In this document: positions 8,811 to 17,180 of the stretch, in pieces
How the letters are laid out: every line of letters begins with the position of its first letter
Numbering within the stretch: the first letter of the stretch is position 1
NCBI GenBank assembly: GCA_018062105.1
Contig: JAGOSV010000019.1
Span: 542 to 38,714, forward strand
Source: Sterolibacterium sp.
GTDB lineage: Bacteria > Pseudomonadota > Gammaproteobacteria > Burkholderiales > Rhodocyclaceae
Length of the DNA stretch: 38,173 bases
Direction of reading: 5' to 3'
The notes under the pieces: generated by a model
Told to the model about the DNA's origin: nothing
Database searches by the model: none
What the model saw: only the letters and a program-made list of their open reading frames with translations
Position numbers and translations under genes: made by a program

Positions 8811-10187
8811 ATGAATCTCATACACTGGCAATGGTTGTCTCCCGGCCGAGGCCGTCCCCTGTTGGCCGGCCTGTGGCTAGCGTTCGCTGGCGCGCTGGGC
8901 CAGCCGGCCAACGCGCAGGCAGAGGTAGCCGCATCGGCATCGGCATCGGTGGCAACCCCTGCTGCATCTACCAGCCCTGCCGTGGTGGCCAGCCGGGTGG
9001 GTGAGGTCACACTCAGCATCGGCAGCAGCGAGATCCAACGCACCGGAACCGGGCAGCGCCAGCCAGTCAGCAAGGGCAGTGCCATCCAGCCCGGGGACAT
9101 CATCCGCACCTCGGCCAGCGGCCATGTCCATGTCCGCTTCATCGACGGTGCCCTGCTCAGCGTGCGCCCGCAGTCGGTGCTGCATGTCGAGGAATACCGC
9201 TACGACGCCGCCCAGCCGGAACAGTCGCTAGTCAAGTTCTATCTCGAAACCGGCACGGTGCGCGAAGTCTCCGGTCGCGCTGCCCAGCTGGCCAAGGAAC
9301 GCTTCCGCCTGAATACGCCGCTGGTGGCCATCGGGGTGCGCGGGACGGATTTCATCACCCAGGTCAGCGACCAGAGCACGGCCGTGCGCGTCAATCAGGG
9401 GGCCATCGTCCTGACGCCGCTCGATGATGGCTGTCCGGCCAGCGGCTTTGGCCCCTGCCAGACGTCACGTTCGCGCGAGCTGGCGGACAACATGGGGGGC
9501 ATGGCGCTGATCTACCGCCAGTCGACGCCAGAACCCGTCTTGCAGCCGGTCAATACCCTGAAGGGCATGGAGCGCGTTACGCCCATGTTGCAGAACAAAT
9601 CCGGCACCGGGCCGGATGATGTGGTCAGCGACATACGCAACCCCGACAACCTGCTGAACGTCATCAAGCCCGGCAATCCGCTCGTCTGGGGGCGCTGGGC
9701 ACGCAATACGGCACCCGGCGATGAGCTGACGGTGCCTTTTGCCCAGGCCATGGAGGGACGCAGCGTGACCGTGGGTGATGGCTATTACTTCCTCTTCCGC
9801 ACCGAAAACGGCACGCCCAATCTGCTGGCGGCGGCCAGTGGCATCAGCCAGTTCCGCCTGCAAGGTGGGGCGGCACAATATCGCGCCTCGTCCAACGACC
9901 TGTCTCCCGCCCATATCGACCGGGGGACGCTGGGGATCGATTTCAACCGCAATACCTTTACCACCCAGCTCGATGTCACGGTTCCCGGCCATTTCAACGA
10001 GACCGTGCGGGCTACCGGCAGCATCGACCGCAATACGGGCATTTTCCTGGGGGATGGCAGTACGCCGGGCACCCATGTCGCCGGAGCTCTGTCGCTGGAC
10101 CTCAACCAGGCCGGTTATTTCTTCAACAAGGCCATCGGCTACGGCGCCGTTTCCGGTGCCACCCTCTGGAGCCGTGGTGCTCCCTGA
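8811..10187 (+). CDS. FecR-domain periplasmic protein
   Basis: A 458-residue protein with an N-terminal signal peptide (LLAGLWLAFAGALGQPANAQA). I chose ATG 8811 because GGAAGGAG lies just upstream; an earlier in-frame ATG at 8772 has no ribosome site. The FecR domain spans about residues 55-180, seen as GDIIRTSASGHVHVRFIDG and TPLVAIGVRGTDF. The C-terminal half is beta-rich and unassigned. It lies 29 bp upstream of the CHASE2 cyclase and is probably co-transcribed. In such operons the FecR protein is thought to act in the periplasm with the CHASE2 sensor; no FecI-type sigma factor or FecA receptor is present, so the classical iron-citrate role is unlikely. Confidence 0.88.
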   Translation: MNLIHWQWLSPGRGRPLLAGLWLAFAGALGQPANAQAEVAASASASVATPAASTSPAVVASRVGEVTLSIGSSEIQRTGTGQRQPVSKGSAIQPGDIIRTSASGHVHVRFIDGALLSVRPQSVLHVEEYRYDAAQPEQSLVKFYLETGTVREVSGRAAQLAKERFRLNTPLVAIGVRGTDFITQVSDQSTAVRVNQGAIVLTPLDDGCPASGFGPCQTSRSRELADNMGGMALIYRQSTPEPVLQPVNTLKGMERVTPMLQNKSGTGPDDVVSDIRNPDNLLNVIKPGNPLVWGRWARNTAPGDELTVPFAQAMEGRSVTVGDGYYFLFRTENGTPNLLAAASGISQFRLQGGAAQYRASSNDLSPAHIDRGTLGIDFNRNTFTTQLDVTVPGHFNETVRATGSIDRNTGIFLGDGSTPGTHVAGALSLDLNQAGYFFNKAIGYGAVSGATLWSRGAP

Positions 10188-10216
10188 GGCGGCGCAGGTT
10201 CCCACCCACTGACCCC

Positions 10217-12256
10217 ATGGCACCCCTGTCCCCTCCTGCTGCCCACCTCGAAGCGCCGTTGCCGGCAGCAACGCGCTGGACGGTGCGGCTGTTGCGCCGG
10301 CCGGGGATGCTGCACCTGCTGGCCTTGCTGGCCGCCCTGTTGCTGACATTGCTGACGGTGCTGGCCATCGGCCCGCGTCTTGCGCTGTGGGACGAACAAT
10401 CGGCCAGCCTCATCTGGAGCCTGGCCGATCCGCAGCGGGTGGAGCGCCGGGTGGTCATCGTCGATATCGACGAGCGCAGCACCCAGGCCATCGGCCCCTG
10501 GCCGTGGCCGCGTGCCCGCCAGGCCGAGCTGCTGGAAAAGCTGGATGCGGCCGGTGTCAGCCTGAAGATGCTGGACATCCTGTTCGAAGGCAGCCAGCGC
10601 GATGACCGCGTGCTGGCGCGGGCGCTGGCCAGCCCGGTGCCGACCGTGCCGGCCCAGCTGTTCTCGCTCGACCCGGGCATCACCGTACAAAGCGGCCAGC
10701 TGGGCGGTGCCCTGCCCCTGGGCAGCACCTGCCCGCAGGCTAGCGAGACGGCTTACGGCTACATGGCCAGCAGCAGCGCACTGGCACTGGCACTGCGCAC
10801 GCCCGCTGCGGCCGTCGGGCACATCACGCCGCTGGTCGATCCGGACGGTGCCATTCGCCAGCTGCCGGCCCTGATCTGCCACCAGGGGCATACCTACGCC
10901 ACGCTGGCGGTCAGCGGCCTGCTGGCAGCCACCGAGGCCACCCCGGCGCTGCGCCACGATGACGCGCTGCTGGCGCCGCCGTGGTGGCTGGAGCTGGGGG
11001 CGCTGCGCCTGCCGCTCGATTCGCATGGTCATTTGCGGGTGTCCTACCAGATGCCGCGCCAGGGCTTTCTCTCCGTCTCCGCCGTGGATGTGCTGGAAGG
11101 CCGGCTGCCGGCCGATCTGCTGAAAGGCACCTGGGCGCTGGTGGGGGCGACGGCCTTCGGCAGCCGCGATGTGGTGCCCACCCCGCTGGGACGTGCCGTC
11201 AGCGGCGTTGAAGTCCATGCCCAGGCGCTGTCTGCCCTGCTCGATGGCCGCACACCCTACGCGCCACAGGGCGCCTGGCTGTGGCCGTGGCTGGCCGGCG
11301 GGCTGGCCGGGCTGCTGCTGCTGGCGGCACGCCGCCTGGCACCGCGTGCGCCGCATCTCGTCCTGCCGCTGGCCAGCGTGTTGCTGCTGGTGGGCCTTTA
11401 CGCCAGCAGCGCCGTGCTGTTGCTGGAGGCGCAATTGTGGCTGGGCTGGCTGACACCGGCGCTCTTCGTCGTCTTGAGCGCCCTGCTGCTTGGCACCAGC
11501 GAATATGCCCGCAGCCGCTTCGAGCGGGAGCTGCTCTACCGCAACCTGTCCAGCTATTTGCCGGAGCCCGTTGCCCGTGAAGTCGCCACGCGCGAGCCCG
11601 ATGCCCATGTCCATGGCCGGCGCCAGACGGCCACCGTGCTGCATGCCGACCTGCGCAATTTCTCGGCTTATTGTGAAGGCCGCCCGCCTGAAGAAACGGC
11701 CATGGTGCTGCATCTCTTCTTTACTACTGCCAGTCGCATCGTCGAAGAGCGGGGCGGTGTCGTCGAGCAGATGGTGGGCGACAGCCTGCTGGCCGTCTGG
11801 AACGGCTCCTTGCCCTGTGAGCAACATGCCCAGCGGGCACTCGAAGCAGCACGGGTGCTGTGGCTGACCTGCGTGCCGCAGCTGCCCGTCATCGACGCGC
11901 CCGATGTGCCGCCGCTGGATCTGGGCATTGGCATCGAAACCGGCAGCATCATGATCGGCTCCTTCGGCCCGGCCGGCCGGCGGGTGCACACCGTGCTGGG
12001 CGAGGCCGTCACCGTTGCCACCCGGTTGCAGGCCATGACCGGCGAGCTGGCCTATCCCATCCTGACCGGTGCCAATCTGGCGGCGGCTTCGCGTAACGGC
12101 GAACCGCTGCTGCGGCTGGGTGAATTCCTGCTGAACGGCCTGAGCCGGCCGCGCAGTGTCTATGCCCTGCCGGTCGATCGTCCGCAGCTGGGCCTGCGGC
12201 TGGTGCATGATGTCGCAGAGGAACAGGGTGGCTCGTCGGGACGCCATGTCGCCTGA
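10217..12256 (+). CDS. CHASE2-domain class III nucleotide cyclase homologue
   Basis: A 679-residue inner-membrane protein: one N-terminal membrane segment (~31-55), a periplasmic CHASE2 domain (~60-345, with VVIVDIDERSTQAIGPWPWPR), three membrane segments (~352-428), then a cytosolic class III cyclase domain (~465-650). Both metal Asp are kept: Asp478 in LHADLRNFS and Asp522 in MVGDSLLA. The purine-selecting Lys is Gln518, the Asp of the usual DYTVIG is Val590 (RRVHTVLG), and the transition-state Asn is Thr599, while Arg603 is kept. So it belongs to the cyclase fold, but adenylate cyclase activity is uncertain. Middle gene of the fecR / cyclase / TPR-barrel unit. Confidence 0.9.
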   Translation: MAPLSPPAAHLEAPLPAATRWTVRLLRRPGMLHLLALLAALLLTLLTVLAIGPRLALWDEQSASLIWSLADPQRVERRVVIVDIDERSTQAIGPWPWPRARQAELLEKLDAAGVSLKMLDILFEGSQRDDRVLARALASPVPTVPAQLFSLDPGITVQSGQLGGALPLGSTCPQASETAYGYMASSSALALALRTPAAAVGHITPLVDPDGAIRQLPALICHQGHTYATLAVSGLLAATEATPALRHDDALLAPPWWLELGALRLPLDSHGHLRVSYQMPRQGFLSVSAVDVLEGRLPADLLKGTWALVGATAFGSRDVVPTPLGRAVSGVEVHAQALSALLDGRTPYAPQGAWLWPWLAGGLAGLLLLAARRLAPRAPHLVLPLASVLLLVGLYASSAVLLLEAQLWLGWLTPALFVVLSALLLGTSEYARSRFERELLYRNLSSYLPEPVAREVATREPDAHVHGRRQTATVLHADLRNFSAYCEGRPPEETAMVLHLFFTTASRIVEERGGVVEQMVGDSLLAVWNGSLPCEQHAQRALEAARVLWLTCVPQLPVIDAPDVPPLDLGIGIETGSIMIGSFGPAGRRVHTVLGEAVTVATRLQAMTGELAYPILTGANLAAASRNGEPLLRLGEFLLNGLSRPRSVYALPVDRPQLGLRLVHDVAEEQGGSSGRHVA

Positions 12257-12450
12257 GGATGTCATCGATTCCTCAGACCCGGCGTGACGACACAATCCCG
12301 CTAGAATTCTCCGTTTTGCATAAATCCTGGCCGCTTGGTTAACTTGGTTAACCTGGCCAGCCCTGTCTCAATTCTGCCCAGGCTTGGCTGTCGCATGATC
12401 TTCGAGCTTTCCTTCTTCCTTGACCTCTGCGCTGCTGCGCCGCTGACGGC
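12257..12450 (+). other. Intergenic region with a 34-bp interrupted palindrome
   Basis: The 194-bp gap between the cyclase and TPR-barrel genes. At 12327-12360 it holds CTGGCC-4-GGTTAAC-TTG-GTTAACC-1-GGCCAG, two nested perfect inverted arms. There is no T-run after it, so it is more likely an operator or RNA structure than an intrinsic terminator. The downstream gene may have its own promoter here. Confidence 0.6.
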
Positions 12451-13851
12451 TTGAAATTTCTGTCCCGCCTACTGCCGATACTGATCATTTGTCTGGGATG
12501 CACGGCCGCCCCCTGTCTGGGGAGCGAGGCCGGAGCAGAAGTCAAAATCGCTGCTCCCGCGACGGCGACCACAACGGCACCGGCTGTGGACATGGCAGTC
12601 TGCCCGGCATCTTTTCCCGCTGCTCCACCAGGTTCACGTGCAGCACGCGAGCATGAGGCCGGACGGCTGAGCCCATTGGGGGATGCCTGTCAGGGGCGAG
12701 CGGATTATTTCGCTTATTACGGCGCTGTTCTGCTGACGATAGCGCACCCGCAGGAAGCTGCCGTCGCATTGGAAAAGGCGCTGATGCTGGCACCGGAACT
12801 GGGCGGAGCCCAGCTCGACTATGCCCAGGCACTGGCCGAGCTGGGTGAAATCGAATCGGCCCGTCATCTGGCCGATGTCGTGGCCACTCGTGCCGACCTG
12901 CCGCCCGGCCTGCAAACCTGGCTGATCGACCAAACCGCCCAGTGGCGCGATGACCGCTGGCGCTTTGGCTGGTCGCTGGATGTTCTGGCCGGGGTCGAGT
13001 CCAACCTCAACAGCTCACCCGACATCCGCTACCTGACCCTGGTGCTGCCCAGCGGCCGGGTGCCGCTGGAGCTGGACGATCGCGAAGGGCGCATCTCCGG
13101 CCCGGCCGTGCGCAGCGACCTCATCGTCACTGCCGCCCGCAAGCTGGGCAGCGGCCTGCTGCAATTTGGTGCTGAATCCCTCATTCGCCACACCCCTAGC
13201 AGCGACAGCACCCGTCACGAACTGATCAATGCCAATACCAGCTATCTGCATCCTCTCTGGACAGGGCAGCTCGGGTTGCGCGTCGAGCAGACCCGCATCC
13301 GCATCGGCAGTGCCCCGGCCTATCTGGGCAACAGCCTGAACCTGCTCTACCAGCTCCCGCCCGCCTGGTTGCCGGAGCGCTGTACGCTGAGTGCTGGCCA
13401 GGCCTATGAACAGCGCGAATTTCCCGCTGCGCCCTACCAGAACGGCCGTTATGACGGCAATGTCGTGCAATATGGCTGCCGGCGAGCAGAATGGCAATTC
13501 AGTGCCGGTCTGCAAAGCGGCCGGGATCATGCGCAAAACGCGTCACGACTGGGCGGCGACCAGCAGCGGGTCGACGTTAACCTGGGGGTCAGCCGGCTTT
13601 GGGGACGTGATCTGGTAGCGTTCATCCTGTCCTCCAGCCAGGCTCGTGACCAGCGCGGCTACAGCCCCTTGCTGGGCGGCGAACGGCGGCGCATCGACCG
13701 GTTGACCGCCCGCCTGTCGTGGGAACACCCCCTGGACCGGCGCTGGTCGATCATCGGCCAACTGGAACACACTCAGCAAAACAGCAACATAGAACTGTTC
13801 GGCATGCGCAATCAGACCTTCTACCTCGGCATCCGCCTGCGCGGTGGTTAG
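12451..13851 (+). CDS. TPR-containing outer-membrane beta-barrel protein
   Basis: A 466-residue exported protein. The TTG at 12451 gives a clean signal peptide (MKFLSRLLPILIICLGCTAA); no ATG precedes it before the in-frame stop at 12421, and there is no strong ribosome site. Residues ~85-150 form TPR-like helices (ALEKALMLAPELGGAQLDYAQALAELGE). From ~175 to the end, alternating strands (FGWSLDVLAGVESNLNSSP, NVVQYGCRRAEWQFSAGLQSG, FYLGIRLRGG) look like an outer-membrane barrel of the surface-lipoprotein-assembly or DUF560 kind. It is the third gene after FecR and the CHASE2 cyclase, a recurring trio, and may form the outer-membrane part of that envelope signalling unit. Substrate unknown. Confidence 0.75.
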   Translation: MKFLSRLLPILIICLGCTAAPCLGSEAGAEVKIAAPATATTTAPAVDMAVCPASFPAAPPGSRAAREHEAGRLSPLGDACQGRADYFAYYGAVLLTIAHPQEAAVALEKALMLAPELGGAQLDYAQALAELGEIESARHLADVVATRADLPPGLQTWLIDQTAQWRDDRWRFGWSLDVLAGVESNLNSSPDIRYLTLVLPSGRVPLELDDREGRISGPAVRSDLIVTAARKLGSGLLQFGAESLIRHTPSSDSTRHELINANTSYLHPLWTGQLGLRVEQTRIRIGSAPAYLGNSLNLLYQLPPAWLPERCTLSAGQAYEQREFPAAPYQNGRYDGNVVQYGCRRAEWQFSAGLQSGRDHAQNASRLGGDQQRVDVNLGVSRLWGRDLVAFILSSSQARDQRGYSPLLGGERRRIDRLTARLSWEHPLDRRWSIIGQLEHTQQNSNIELFGMRNQTFYLGIRLRGG

Positions 13852-13868
13852 CAAAAAAACGCAAAAAC

Positions 13869-14061
13869 GCAAAAACGGGGTCAGACCACGATTTTCCGGC
13901 TTTCAGCCTGAATTTCGTTATTTCGTTACTTCGTTACTTCGTTACTTCGTTACTTGCAGTAGCGGCGTGTGCGCAGGTTGGGTGTTGCATTGGCGGAGCA
14001 GGACAAGGTAACGGGGCGGCGGGTTCTTGCGGTGAAAACCGTGGTCTGACCCCGTTTTTGC
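13869..14061. mobile_element. MITE-like element with 28-bp inverted ends
   Basis: Left end 13869-13896 (core ACGGGGTCAGACCACG) and right end 14034-14061 (CGTGGTCTGACCCCGT) are inverted copies over 28 bp with one mismatch. The 137-bp interior holds five TTCGTTAC-type units and a short reading frame ending inside the right end. Ends with GGGGTCAGACCACG recur in proteobacterial genomes as non-autonomous elements, by my recollection; a transposase family cannot be assigned here. It lies directly after the TPR-barrel stop codon. Confidence 0.6.
13914..13953. repeat. Tandem 8-bp repeat TTCGTTAC x5
   Basis: Five head-to-tail 8-bp units; the first ends in T instead of C, the others are identical. 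It lies inside the inverted-repeat element. Copy number could vary by slippage, but it is not within a recognised gene. Confidence 0.85.
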
Positions 14062-14085
14062 TGTTTTTCATGGGGGGGCAGTGGT

Positions 14086-15022
14086 GTGATGTACCGGTAT
14101 CGTGGTGGTTCGTCGTTGGGCACCTGGCTGGGGTGCGTGGATGCGCTGCTGCGTGGCATCGCTCAGGTCATGCTGCAGAACAATCGCTATTGCGGGTTGC
14201 TGTTGTTGCTGGGACTGTGGGTCAATTCGGCGCTGTTTGCCGTGGCTGCCTTGCTGGGAACGCTGGTCAGCACGGTTTGTGCCTTCTGGCTGGGGGCGGA
14301 GCGTTCGGAGATACGGGACGGGTTGCATGGTTACAACGGCACTCTGGTGGCCATCGCCCTGGTGACTTTCCTGCAGCCCACGGCATTGACCTGGGGACTG
14401 GTGGTATTGGCCTGCGCTCTGGTGAGTGTGGTCACCCTGGCTGGCCAGGCGGCTCTGCAGCCCTGGCGTCTGCCCGTGCTGACGGCACCGTTCGTGCTGG
14501 TGACCCTGATGCTGGTTCTGGCCATTGCGCGTCTGGGGCATTTGCCCGCCACGCATTCATTGCCGATGGCGACCCTGCCGGTGACGGCCACGGTGGGGGA
14601 CGTGGCGGGGGGCATGGTAGCGGCGGCGACCCTGTGGCAAGGGCTGCTGAACGGTGTTGCCCAGATATTTCTGCAAGAAAATCCCCTCACCGGTGCCCTG
14701 TTCCTGTTGGCCTTGCTGGTGAGTTCCAGGCGAGCTGCTGGGGCTTTTGCTGGCCTGGCTGCTCGGCGGTGCCGAGGATGCTCTGCGCGCAGGTACCTAC
14801 GGCTTCAATAGTGCCCTGGTGGCGCTGGCACTGGAGGGCGCATTGCCGGCGCGACATGAAGTCGTCTGGCTGATTCTGGCGGGATTGATGGCGGTGCTGG
14901 CCTTCGCCGCGCTAGCCACTGCCCTGGCCACCTTTGGTGTGCCTGCCCTGACGCTGCCGTTTGTTCTGGTCGTGTGGCTGTTCCTGCTGGCGGCCCGCCA
15001 GTTACCGGCATCTCGGACATGA
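14086..15022 (+). pseudogene. Urea transporter, frameshifted
   Basis: Membrane protein of the bacterial urea transporter (UT) family. The first frame (GTG 14086 or ATG 14089) reads RGIAQVMLQNNRYCGLLLLL, GLHGYNGTLVAIAL and, in the second half, LNGVAQIFLQENPLTGALFLLALLVSSR, the duplicated UT signatures. After about 14720 the sense continues in another frame: LLAWLLGGAEDALRAGTYGFNSALVALAL to the stop at 15022. Around the switch roughly ten expected residues are missing, so a small deletion of a length not divisible by three is more likely than a single-base error. As read, no full channel would be made. No urease genes adjoin it. Confidence 0.8.
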
Positions 15023-15121
15023 TGATGTTCTCTGATAGCATCCACTTTTTGATCCCCGGTCTCGGCCGTTGTTCGGGGCTGAGTCCTCACATCTCCAGCC
15101 CCCCCTTATCAAGGAGCATCC

Positions 15122-15814
15122 ATGTTGAAATTCCCGCGCATTTTCCTGGCTCTTTGCATCTTGCTCCTGGCGGCTTCTGCCCACGCCCTCCCGCTTGAAA
15201 ATCTCAGCAGCAAGGAAGCGCAAGGCGGGCTCAAGGAAGCGCTGACCCAGGGGGCGCAAAAGGCCGTTGGCATGCTGGGGCGGCCGGATGGTTTTCTCAA
15301 TAACCCGCAGGTCAAAATCCCCCTGCCGGAGGGGCTGTCCAAGGTGGAAAGCCTGCTGCGAAAACTGGGCATGGGCAAGCAGGCCGACGAACTCATCCTG
15401 GCCATGAATCGCGCTGCTGAAGCTGCCGTTCCCGAGGCTCGAGGTCTCCTCGTCAATGCCGTCAAACAGATGACGGTCGAGGATGTCAAAGGCATCCTGA
15501 CGGGGGGAAATGATGCTGCTACCCAATATTTTCGCCGTGCCACTGCCGAACCCCTGGCTGTCCGCTTCAAGCCCATTGTCCAGAAGGCCATCGCCAAAGT
15601 CCGCGTCGCAGAAAAATATGATGAATTCGTCACGCGCGGCGCGAAACTCGGGATACTCAAGGAAGATGAACATCTCGATGCCTATGTCACCCAGAAAACG
15701 CTGGACGGCCTCTATACCATGATCGCCGAAGAGGAACGCGCCATCCGCCAGAACCCCGCCGATGCTGCAGGCCGCCTTGCCAAGAAAGTCTTTGGCTTGC
15801 TGAAATCCGATTGA
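15122..15814 (+). CDS. DUF4197 family exported protein
   Basis: A 230-residue protein with a signal peptide (FPRIFLALCILLLAASAHA) and a mature helical domain matching DUF4197: GLKEALTQGAQKAV near the start, FLNNPQVKIPLPEGL, and DAATQYFRRAT near the middle. ATG 15122 has AAGGAG at the right spacing. Function unknown in the family; presumably periplasmic. It follows the broken urea transporter by 99 bp and appears to be a single-gene unit. Confidence 0.92.
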   Translation: MLKFPRIFLALCILLLAASAHALPLENLSSKEAQGGLKEALTQGAQKAVGMLGRPDGFLNNPQVKIPLPEGLSKVESLLRKLGMGKQADELILAMNRAAEAAVPEARGLLVNAVKQMTVEDVKGILTGGNDAATQYFRRATAEPLAVRFKPIVQKAIAKVRVAEKYDEFVTRGAKLGILKEDEHLDAYVTQKTLDGLYTMIAEEERAIRQNPADAAGRLAKKVFGLLKSD

Positions 15815-15880
15815 ATCCATGAAAAATGGCGGGTAACACTCATCTTTCCCGATTGCCCGTACAGATTCATGCCTGGGTAA

Positions 15881-16966
15881 TCAAGGCAGCAGGGCAGCAG
15901 GGCTGACATCCTCCTGCCCAAGTAATTGGGCTGCTGCCAGCAGCCACTCATCTTCTGGCAGGTGGCGCAGGGTATGACCGACCAGGGCGCGGGTTTTGCG
16001 GGTCTGGCCGAGAAGCCAGGTGCCGTAGATGCGGGCAAAGGCGTAGCTCTGCGTCATCACACTGAAGCCGCGCAGGCTGCAGGCGGCGATGATGGTGTCG
16101 AAGTCCGGGTCGGGGATGCGCCAGCCTGCGCCGTACAAAGGCAGCAGAATGGCTTCCGGATGAATCGGTTGCCAGACTGGACCGCAGGGACTTTCCATCC
16201 TCTCGAGCTCGGGCAGGTCGACCGTGGTGATGCGGCTCCAGGGATGATCTGGGCTCTGGAACCAGAAACCGCCGATCACCTTGCCCGGCTGGGTATCGGG
16301 CAGGTAGCCGCACAAATCCAGTGCCACACCGTGGCCATGAAGCTCGATGGGATTGACCAGCCCACGAATGTTGATCTTGCTGCGCCAGCCTGTCGCTTCC
16401 AGACAGGTGACGGCAGCATCCATTTGTGCAAAGGGCAGAGAGATATCCAGGTCCTTGTCACCCGCCAGCAACTGCCCTTCGCGCACCAGCCCCAGCAGGG
16501 TGCCGGCGGTGGGAAAGGCCTGTATCCCGGCCGCCGCCAGCTGCGCCAGAGTGCGCCACAAGACCGTTTCGGCCGCGCGGGTGTCGAAGGTCGGCCTGGT
16601 GGGTGGGCTGGAAGCATGTCTGGGTTGCTGGCACTGGCAGCGCAGGGCTTCGCGGAAATGGTGCAGTGCCTGGGGAATTTCCCCCAGGGTATGCAGGCAA
16701 CGGCCCAGTCCGTAGTGAGACTGGCTGTCGTTGGCGTCCAGTGCCAGTGCCTGGCGGAACTCTACAGTGGCGACTGCCGGTTGCCCGGCCTGTTGCAACA
16801 GGCCGCCTCTCAAACGGAATACCGGGGCGTGCTGCGGAAAGTGCTGTGCCAATTGTTGCAGCTTCGTCCAGGCGACCTGATGTTCGCCGGCGGCGATGTG
16901 ATCAGATACGGTGGCGCAGGCGGATTGAGGCTCGTGAGGTTCGTGAGGTTCGGCGGGAGGGGTCAT
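15881..16966 (-). CDS. TPR protein with LicD/fukutin-like nucleotidyltransferase domain
   Basis: A 361-residue cytosolic protein. Residues ~20-115 form two to three TPR-like helix pairs (FRQALALDANDSQSHYGLGRCLHTLGEIPQALHHF in overlapping repeats). Residues ~130-310 form a nucleotidyltransferase-type domain: AGTLLGLVREGQLLAGDKDLDISL has the LicD/FKTN hallmark G-T-LLG-x-x-R followed by Asp170, Asp172 and Asp174. Family members transfer phosphocholine, phosphoribitol or related groups to glycans. It could modify the polysaccharide exported by the ABC system far upstream, but nothing ties the two directly. The N-terminus has a short EPHEPHEPQ repeat. It diverges from the CoA-transferase gene. Confidence 0.8.
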   Translation of the reverse strand: MTPPAEPHEPHEPQSACATVSDHIAAGEHQVAWTKLQQLAQHFPQHAPVFRLRGGLLQQAGQPAVATVEFRQALALDANDSQSHYGLGRCLHTLGEIPQALHHFREALRCQCQQPRHASSPPTRPTFDTRAAETVLWRTLAQLAAAGIQAFPTAGTLLGLVREGQLLAGDKDLDISLPFAQMDAAVTCLEATGWRSKINIRGLVNPIELHGHGVALDLCGYLPDTQPGKVIGGFWFQSPDHPWSRITTVDLPELERMESPCGPVWQPIHPEAILLPLYGAGWRIPDPDFDTIIAACSLRGFSVMTQSYAFARIYGTWLLGQTRKTRALVGHTLRHLPEDEWLLAAAQLLGQEDVSPAALLP

Positions 16967-17180
16967 GAGGTATTTTCAGGAAAAACATGAAGTCGTTCAA
17001 GCCGTGCACTCAGACCTTGAACTGGTGCCCTGCCTTTTCCAATGCCTGCGCCAGTGCTGCAAGTTCGTCGCCGATGCGATGGAAGGCGGCATAGAATGGC
17101 AAGCTCTTGCGACCCTGCCCGTCGCGTTCTCCTCGCTTCTTCCCTTGTCTCCGACAATCCTCTTTCCTGCGGATGTCCCT

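Noticed and set aside
10139-12295. Long minus-strand open frame opposite the CHASE2 cyclase
   Set aside because: Gln/Arg/Ala/Gly-rich composition and full overlap with a well-supported gene mark it as an antisense artefact.
13914-13953. Replication origin iterons
   Set aside because: Only five 8-bp units, inside a MITE-like element and with no replication gene or AT-rich region nearby.
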